64,000 nt of DNA. Origin: Hyaloscypha bicolor E. Its lineage: Eukaryota > Ascomycota > Leotiomycetes > Helotiales > Hyaloscyphaceae. This document shows positions 56,576 to 64,000 of this stretch, one piece after another. The translations under genes and the position numbers were made by a program. The notes below the pieces were generated by a model. That model made no database searches and was not told where the DNA came from. It worked only from the letters and a program-made list of their open reading frames with translations. The stretch spans positions 806,001 to 870,000 of the forward strand of contig NW_020194631.1 of the NCBI RefSeq assembly GCF_002865645.1. The letters are read 5' to 3'. How positions within the stretch are numbered: the stretch's first letter is position 1; the number at the start of each line of letters is the position of its first letter.

Positions 56576-57519
56576 TCACCCTCCTCTTCTCCATACCAAA
56601 AAATCTCCCGCCCTATCCTTTCCCAGCCACTGATACTTGAACCCCAAACCCCGATCCTTTCCCTCAAACTTCTCCATATGCGTAGCCACACTTGTCAACT
56701 GCACCTTCTCGTCAAACTGTTCCGCCTCCTTCTCCAACGACAGACTGTAATGCGGATGATTCTTGGCGTGGGGCGACTGGGTGGCGTAGACAATTAGTCG
56801 GGTAAGGCAGTGGAAGAAGCGGAATATCAAATCCACAAATGCGAGTACTCCAGGGCTCCCGTTCCGGAATAAAGGCGAGGATATAGACGCAGGTTGACAC
56901 TGATGCTTCGGAGCCCTAGCGCCTGATGGATCTTCGTGTCGAAAGGGTTGTGCCACACCACTTCGACGAAGTGGTGGATGGAAATCACGATACACACGGA
57001 ACGACGGATGTCCCTCCTCACCAGATGGACGCGAAAGTCTGAGAGGTTTGGGTGGTACTGGATGCATCCCTTCCATATCTCCCTGGCCGATCGTTAGGTG
57101 TCGAATGGATCGAACCAGCTCCATCGAAACGTTCTCATCAAAATCTTCTTCGTTCTTGTACCGGAGGAGGAAGTGTTATTCCCGATGGTAGATCTTGAGA
57201 ACCTCGGGATAGAGGTTAGGTCGGTGACGCATGGCAGCTCGAAGATTTCGTGGCTGAGGGGGAGTGATCTGTCCGTGGTTGGAGATTGCGATAAACTCTC
57301 AATACTGTACATTATATTTCTGATCTCAGGAGGAAGCTTCGAAAGCTCGAATATCTCTGATGGAGAAACCTCTTCCGCGGAAGCCTGCGAATGTGTCCGT
57401 TGCTTCGGATCGCCGTTCGTGGGCCCGATGCCTCCGGCTCTCGGACGTTGAATTGTCGTTGGCAGCAGCTGAGGAGGCTGTTTGGCAGGCAGACTTGCAG
57501 ACTTGCGACGGAGTGACAT
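56576..57519 (-). pseudogene. 2EXR gene with a single frameshift
   Basis: The ATG at 57519 opens a frame with LSKLPPEIRNIMYS, a canonical 2EXR start. Near 57300 the frame changes by one base; in the new frame the family sequence continues (EFIAISNHGQITPPQPRNLR, AAMRHRPNLYPEVLKIYHR, ENVSMELVRSIRHLTIG) without further interruption to the stop at 56576. No intron with GT-AG ends fits the junction, because the gap is a base or two. The total coding length is about 314 codons. It could be a recent pseudogene or an assembly error. It is closest to the relic at 55002-55842 (shared LYPxVLKxYH and GLGF/GVGF blocks). Confidence 0.7.
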
Positions 57520-58543
57520 GTCGAAATCGGAATCGTCGCTGGATTTAGAGCGGTAGACGGACGCGGTGCGAATTCGGGGCGGACTCGATGCATGGGTATT
57601 TTTGCCTGAGAAAGTGGCTTGCCCGGAATATTCCTTGGGACCAGCTGGATACGTAAAAACCCTCGACTGCTAAAGCACAGCAAGCTCCTAAAATAAATGC
57701 CGAGTCCCTGACAAAAGCAAAACAAGAAATAAAACCACACTAGCGGCCTCCCTTCCCCTTCCTTTCTAGAGAGCTAGTACATTCCTTCTGTAAAAGGAAA
57801 GAGGCGATTCCCGAGAACACAAGCCACCCCCTTTCTAAGCGAGCCAGCCTCTTTAACATTCTTCCGCAGACTCGAACCTCATCGTTACACAGCTTCCCTC
57901 GAAAATCTCGCACTCGCTCACCAGTTTCAAGCCCCACCTGGGGCCTGCTCATAAACACATGTGGCAAAACCCCAGAGTCTGGATCGCGTGTTCTTTCACC
58001 CAAACCTCCAACCACCTCTCACAGCAAAAACATCTTCCCTTCAACATCTCTTACTCTCACCATGCCTAAGTCCCAACTAGGGAGTAGTTTTCAGGAACAC
58101 ATATGCAGAAACTCGGAGTCTAGTTTCCACTCCTCGTCTCGAATCTGGCCTCTCTTTTTCTCTTTCACTCTCGAATCACGAGTCAGCAAGAGAAAGCTCC
58201 ATACGGGAAGAAGCCTGGGGTAGAAAATTATGTGAGTCCTCCAGATGAGGAAGAGGAAGAAGCAGTGGAACAGGAGGAGGGGAAGGAAGACACGACGCAA
58301 CGAGGTTAGGAGGGGAGCAAGTGTTCCTTGCTTGGAATTACTTCGAATTGGCACTTGCTGCTAACTCTCTGCTGATTTAGAAGCACCTGAAAAGCTAATA
58401 TCGACACTGTAGACTCCATTCTCAAATCAGCTGTGGTATGTAGGCTCCCTGCCCAAACCTCTCGTTTCAACTCACAAACATATCACGTCACAAGCAACTT
58501 GTTGTCCCATTTTCATGCCTTGCACTCCTCCTACTCGTATCCT
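57520..58543. other. 1-kb intergenic stretch
   Basis: Minus-strand open frames at 57312-57740 and 57740-58015 are without domain resemblance. No repeat or RNA gene recognised. Confidence 0.45.
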
Positions 58544-60289
58544 CTACCCCAGATCCGCCTGAAATCCAACAAGACTAGCAATAGCCTCCAGAACCTCCTC
58601 CGGATCCTCCGTCCAATCGTCGTCTTCCTCTTCTTCACTATCGTAATCCGCCCCACCATCGAGATGATCGTTGATTTTCCAGAAAGCCGTTGGGCCTGCT
58701 GGGCCATGGACATCGTGGTCCCTTTTGACTGTCAGCTCCACCGCAAACCAAAAATTCTGTTCCAAAAGGATAGACACACTTATCAAACCAATGCCCCAGC
58801 ACTCCTCTCGCGGACCTCAAACCCCCAACCTGAATCCCCTCACTCGCCCACCTCTCCTCGCCCCCATAAACACTAACACTCTGCCACCTGACCTCGCCTT
58901 CCTTTGTCAACCTCACACTGCCCTTAATCCTCGAATTCGCATGCGGCTCCCACTGCGCATGCATACTCTTCGCCGTGCCCTCGAAGAACACCACCGGTAA
59001 TTCCTGGCCATCGTCTGGGCCCGGGGCTTCGGTGCGGGTGGGCCGGATTTCCATGGATATGAGACGGATGGCTTCGTTTGTGTTGAGCGGTGGCCGTGGG
59101 GAGGTGGAGGGGAGGGAGTCCGTGTCCGACGAGGTGAAGTTGTAGGCGAAGAGGTCGTGGAAATCTTCCTCATCAGCATTTCAGCCACTCCAAACTCAAC
59201 ATCCCGCCAGTGCCCAAAGGGGCTGGAAAGAAACGGGAGGGAAGCAATCATACCAAGAAAACAAACAACCCTCATCCACGTCCCCTGCACCCCATACGGG
59301 TCCACGACACCTTCCTCCACCGCCTCGGGAATACCCTGCATTTCCTCATAACTCCCGGGACTCGCCCCAACCCACGGTTCCCTCCACACACTCCTCGGCC
59401 CGAACACGCCATCCCTCTGCTCGGTGAAAACCCGCAGATTCCACCCGAGAACAATCATAACCGCCTCCAGCTTCTCCCAATCCACGCTCGCCTTCCCATC
59501 CTCCAGATACGGGCCCCAAAGACTCTCCTCTTTATAATTACGCAAATCGTAGACCATGGACACGGCGTAGGGGTACACTTGGGCGTACCTACCGCGCCGG
59601 GGATAGAAGATGGGGGTGCCGTACTGGACGTGCAATTTTGCGGAAGCTTGGCGGTCGGCGAAGGAGGGAGTGGGGAGAGCGGTGGTGAGGCGGGAGCGGG
59701 AGAAGGTGATTGATTGGCAGAGGAAGGCCTCAATATTGTCCCTCTTCTCCCTGTCTCTTTTATCGTCGAACCATTCCCGCATCACGGCCATGTTTTTGGA
59801 GTCCTTAGGGGAAGCGGTCTGCAGCAGCTTCGTCGCGAAGCTCGAGATGGTCGGGAGTCGAGCGACCTGTGTTGCTGTCAGTATTGATATGTGAGGAGGG
59901 GAAGGCGCCACCCCCACCTTTTCCTCGACCGAGCTGTCATTTTTCAGAATCCTCTGAACCCTCACAAACTCATGGAGTTCGTGCTCGAAATCAAACTCCT
60001 TAACTCCTTCGTCATTGCTCAGGCCCTTCTCCTTAGGCTCATCCTGTAACCATCAGCCTCGTCCACGTTCGACTTCAGTGGTGCCTGCCACCCCAGAAAC
60101 CAATACAAACGAATCGATTCGACTTACAAGACTCAAACACCAAATCTCCTTACACAGCAACCGATCCTGCATAATACTCCTATGCAGCATGCGGCACGTC
60201 TTCGCGATGCGTGCGAGATCGACGGGGTTCACATATTTGAGGATATTATGGACGATCTCCGGGGGGAGACGAATCAAAGCATTTGCCAT
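58544..60289 (-). CDS. F-box domain protein
   Basis: Four exons: 60289-60128, 60043-59254, 59164-58780 and 58721-58544, with introns of 84, 89 and 58 nt and all phases consistent, giving 504 residues. The F-box is at the N-terminus: LIRLPPEIVHNILKYVNPVD, then LARIAKTCRMLHRSI. The middle contains an aromatic-rich segment (PIFYPRRGRYAQVYPYAVSM and ESLWGPYLEDGKASVDWEKL). The C-terminal part has VRWQSVSVYGGEERWASEGI and the motif HGPAGPTAFWKIND, which recurs in a family of fungal F-box proteins. An acidic tail follows. The presumed role is substrate adaptor of an SCF ubiquitin ligase; the substrate is unknown. The second intron uses a GTATGA donor and a GGAAG acceptor and is the least certain junction. 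Unlike the relics to its left, the gene is intact. Confidence 0.8.
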
Positions 60290-63200
60290 ATCCTCAGTTG
60301 CCTTCCTCTCTCTCCTTAACCCTACCCCTCTCTGAACCAAGTGCAGTAGAACTGAAATTTGAGATCCGTGGAGAGAATGTTGACAGATGCAAACGAGCAG
60401 ATTCTCGAAAACGTGTAGAATTTGGAATTTTTTGCTGGGGGAGTGACAGTTTTGCGAACGATGATGATGACGCTCGTTGTCAAACCACGCCAAACTTAAT
60501 ACCGAGTCCTCCTCCGAGCCCTTATCACCGGGGAGGTAGGGGGTAGCGTCTCGGTTGGAGGGGAGGAGGCGGAACTGCACATCATTGGCCCGAACTCTTC
60601 CCTCCCCTTCACACGTTCTGTCCTCTTCTGTCACAGTGTCCCCATTGAAAATAAAAATAATCCGTAAGTTCTGGAAATAGTAGGACAGTTCAATCCTCTC
60701 TCTTCGAGTCAGTTAAAGGGAACCTCCGGTTTTGATGGCGGCCGTTTGAGCTTACTTACTGCTGTTTCACTAAGAGGCGGTTAAGGACCACATCACGTGG
60801 CGATACATCTGCCGGTACGTACCCCTTCCATGATCACGGATAAATCATTTCATTTGGGATCCCTAGTGATGGTTCCGTCAGTGCGGTGCAAAACCCTGGT
60901 ATTGGCTACGTCAACGATGGGAGGGGTGCTGTAAGGCAGATAGGTTACACAGAAACTCTCTCTTTTTTATTTATTTTACATACATTCGAAGAGCCGAGCT
61001 CGAGGAAGAGCGTGTGGAAACTTGACACGTCCAGACGAGCATACGGACGCAAGTTCGTGTGGGGATATGAAGATTTGATATTAGCAAGCATGCTGCGTTG
61101 CAATGAAAGGCGCACTGAATGCCTGTCTGTCCTCGAACTTGCGGTAATGAAGATTTGTTTGGGAGAAAGAAGTGCCTACTGAGAGGGAGAGCCTTTCATG
61201 AGCCCTCCATCTCAGTCATCAATGAATTTTTTAGCTATCGTACTCTATCTTGCCACCTCGTCCCGTCCCGCAACTCTGAACCTAGAGTTTCAGGAAATAG
61301 GGAGGGGGCCAAAATCAGACCTACATCATACTCGTGCCTGATCTCCCAAGATGTTATATCCCCGATTCATGTCAATAACGAAATAATTTGGCATCCAAAT
61401 CGTTGAGTCGCCGAGCCACAGGCATAAATGAGACTCGAGACTGCGACACCTACGTTGCAAGAAAGGACAATAGTGAGCTGAGGCAGACCCATCGGACTCG
61501 GAAGCGCTCTCAGCAGCCGAACCATGACCCCTCCTGAGCTGCCCCTTTCCAGCGGGTGAGGCGAAGCACAATCAACCCCTCACCCACAAACGGCACCCCC
61601 ACCAAACACCAAAGTAAACCGCACCCTTTACTGTACCGTTTGCTGTACCTGTACCATGTACGTATGGAAGCGTGCCCGGATTTCCCAATCCCGGTCTGGC
61701 AGAAGGGAACGAGACCAACCTCTCATTCGCCAATCCGTCCGCCTCTCTCATCCTCATAAACGTTCTCCTCCCGCACATGAACGGGAAAAAAAGGGGGTGG
61801 GGGAACCGTATCCCCAATCAATCAATGATCATTCCTCGACCCCCGAAAATACAGAACGGGAGCGGGACAGACCCAGCCCTTGCCCAGCCGTGAGCCGAAC
61901 GAAATACCCACAGGAGGACCGCGAACGCGAAGAAGGCACCTGCATCCGCGCACATCTGTTGAGCCAGATCCAGGACCTTGGTCTTTAAGGAGATGGACGA
62001 GATCGCGACAGGAAAAAGGAACTGACAGAAAAAAAAAATATGGAATGATGCTGGGAAAAGCTCCGTACCGAAGCAACTCCGCATCACGGCTCCAGCTATC
62101 CGTGAAGGGGAAATCTATGGTTGGTGAGATCTAAGACTTGACATGTCCCGACTCCCGTCCGCTCAGGAAAAAACGTCCACTTGAGGAATCTCGACGTCGT
62201 TTGGAGCGCAAACGACTTTCACGCCCTCCACACCGCTCCGTAAGCACATGCATTCGTGAAATCTGACAGTCCAAGAGCACGCCAAGGTGTTGACACAAGC
62301 CGTGTTGTTTCCCAACAGGGGCCGTCATTCCCTGGATATGGGTATATTACCGGCGCTCAGCCACGACACCTTTAACCAACATTAAAGGCCTTTCGATCGT
62401 AAAGGGGGCGGGCCGCTCCTCCCACCTCACCGCAGTAAATGCCCGAAGACGGGGTACAGGCAAGAAAAGTCACATTCCCTACCCGCATCGCATGAATGGA
62501 CTTCGTACACTTCGGACAAGGGATTGATGAGTCATATTCCCCGTTTGGCACTATCCTGATCCAGAAGGCGTGTCGTCGCATCTTAAGAGAATCGCAGAAA
62601 ATAACCGAAAGGGGGGGGGAAGACACCACGAAACCTAACCTGCGAAGGAAAATCTGACATGTGTCAAGGGCTTAGCAGAGGCAAATATTGCTTTTTGCGC
62701 GCCGAGCCATCAAATCAATCGGCGCGTGCCGAGTACGATCCCCTCGCCCTCGTTTATGCCTGCCGTTCCGTTTGAAGAAGAGAAAGGCAGAGTTGCAGGG
62801 CGTGATGCACACACATCAAGCGAGTCGGCGAATCAGCGCGTTATCATCTGATCAAAAAACGTACCGAGTGATGCACTCCTGCGGTTTGAGATGCAATGCG
62901 GTGTTTTGATGTGGTGATGTGTCTGTAGGGTAGACCGCATTCATCCAAGCCGCCGCCACAAAGCTTGGGGGTGATGTCGATAGGGGGTGCGATATAAATG
63001 CACACTTTCTGGAGCCAAAACACTTTTGACGTTGACTGCAGAGCACGGTGCCTTCGCCGAGTATGAGATCCTCGTCAAATTGGCAAGGCAAAATTGCCCC
63101 TACTCGGTAAGAACATTCGCTGCGTAAAAGGAATAATCGGTGACAGATCCAAGTTGGGCGAATCTTGCGATTACGTCGTGCCCGGTCTCTCACATCCACA

Positions 63201-64000
63201 GGGACGCTGCTGCATGCACAGAAGAGTCTCCGCAACGCCAGCCTTGCGCTCGGCCCATGGTGGTCAGCACTCTGAGCGAGCCTTTCACCCCTCGTTTTTC
63301 CCTTGACATCGGGTCATCAGCCCGATCTACTGGCGTCGTCTACATTCCTACCTCATGAGAGCATCGGTTACTTCGGAAATGATGATGCTGTTTTCCTTGG
63401 TGCTGCTGCACGCTGAGTCAAGATCTGGGCAGCCGTGCATCAAACCAGGTTATGGCCATGCCATCGCGGGGTCGGTTCGAAGAGGGGCTTCCCGAAGCTC
63501 CATTATTCTCAACAGCTTCAAGGAAATCTTGCAGCGGCGCCAGATGCAGTGGCAAGGGACACAGACCAGCTCCATAAATACATCCGCCAATGAGTAAGCA
63601 TGGCAGTGCGGCATCCGGACGAGTGCTTCAAGTGAAAGCTTTGGTGTCGCGTCGAACAAGTGTTGTATGCCTGTTTCCAGGTGTCGCTCGCTGCTGAAGG
63701 AATCAAGCGGTGTGCCACTCCCTTTCCGGAAGGAGCAGTCTCCCAACGAAGGGTCACAGCGTTTATGCCTCAAGGTCGGCGGGAATACGTCGGGCTGTCT
63801 AGCTGCGCTGGCGAATATCCGGTCAGCAGGCGGAGGCACTGCGCTGGTTAAATACTTCGATATAGCTGGCTATTGTCCCATATTCGCTGGGACAATGCTG
63901 TAGCCGGTGCACGCGAGGCACTCGGATACACTGGGGCTAGGCAGGCTGGCACACAGGAAGGCCGCAACAGCCAACGGAGACGAGACGATGGCGATTTTGC
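60290..64000. other. 3.7-kb region without recognisable gene
   Basis: Open frames up to about 130 codons occur on both strands, but none shows a domain, signal peptide or paired splice sites forming a protein. An E-box core CACGTG at 60794 lies upstream of the F-box gene. Local base composition becomes more GC-rich than the 2EXR block. It could be gene-free or hold a fast-evolving gene. Confidence 0.5.

Noticed and set aside
1..64000. tRNA, rRNA or CRISPR arrays
   Set aside because: I looked for T-loop GGTTCGA boxes and regularly spaced identical repeats; the few partial matches had no supporting cloverleaf or array structure.

Overview
This window looks like nuclear DNA of a filamentous ascomycete (Pezizomycotina). 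The genes are sparse and carry 44-160 nt introns with fungal donor, branch-point (CTRAY) and acceptor signals. Families present are typical of such fungi: EFR3, RTA1, CorA-like, C2H2 regulator, DUF1993, CBM18/CBM1 and LysM. The abundance of 2EXR/F-box-like genes suggests Leotiomycetes, but that placement is inference. All gene models come from reading the sequence; intron positions were chosen from splice signals and reading-frame continuity.

Left part (1-12.6 kb): the 3' end of a low-complexity, coiled-coil-containing gene; a four-copy minisatellite; an intact 2EXR-like gene facing a decayed paralogue; a WBP11 splicing-factor gene; a five-exon CorA-type transporter gene with a probable GC-AG intron; and an unrecognised gene. 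From 12.6 to 16.4 kb I see no supportable gene. The middle (16.4-42.6 kb) is mostly conserved single-copy-type genes: DUF1993, a large C2H2 zinc-finger regulator, RTA1, a PTS1-tagged acyl-CoA thioesterase II, EFR3, an F-box protein and NAC-beta (EGD1). Mixed in are two LysM genes without signal peptides (one fused to a lysozyme-like domain, one broken), a relic membrane-protein gene, and a small secreted protein with two CBM18 and one CBM1 domain and no catalytic domain.

Right part (43-57.5 kb): an accessory block dominated by 2EXR-type genes, all on the minus strand and in different states: two intact, four broken by amber/ochre codons or frameshifts, and one very uncertain remnant. One intact member has two membrane-hairpin modules before its 2EXR domain. 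A 2.8-kb Ginger-like DNA transposon (171-bp near-identical terminal inverted repeats, GAAC target duplication, integrase-type transposase with RIP-like lesions) sits in the block. A four-exon F-box gene follows, and 60.3-64 kb holds no recognisable gene.

The most unusual observation is that the NAC-beta gene keeps its conserved reading frame only if a single-nucleotide exon at 42419 is spliced in between two introns with good signals. Other points of interest are the 2EXR birth-and-decay cluster, the Ginger-like element, a possible dual-targeted thioesterase, and an excess of the palindrome TCACGTGA between genes.
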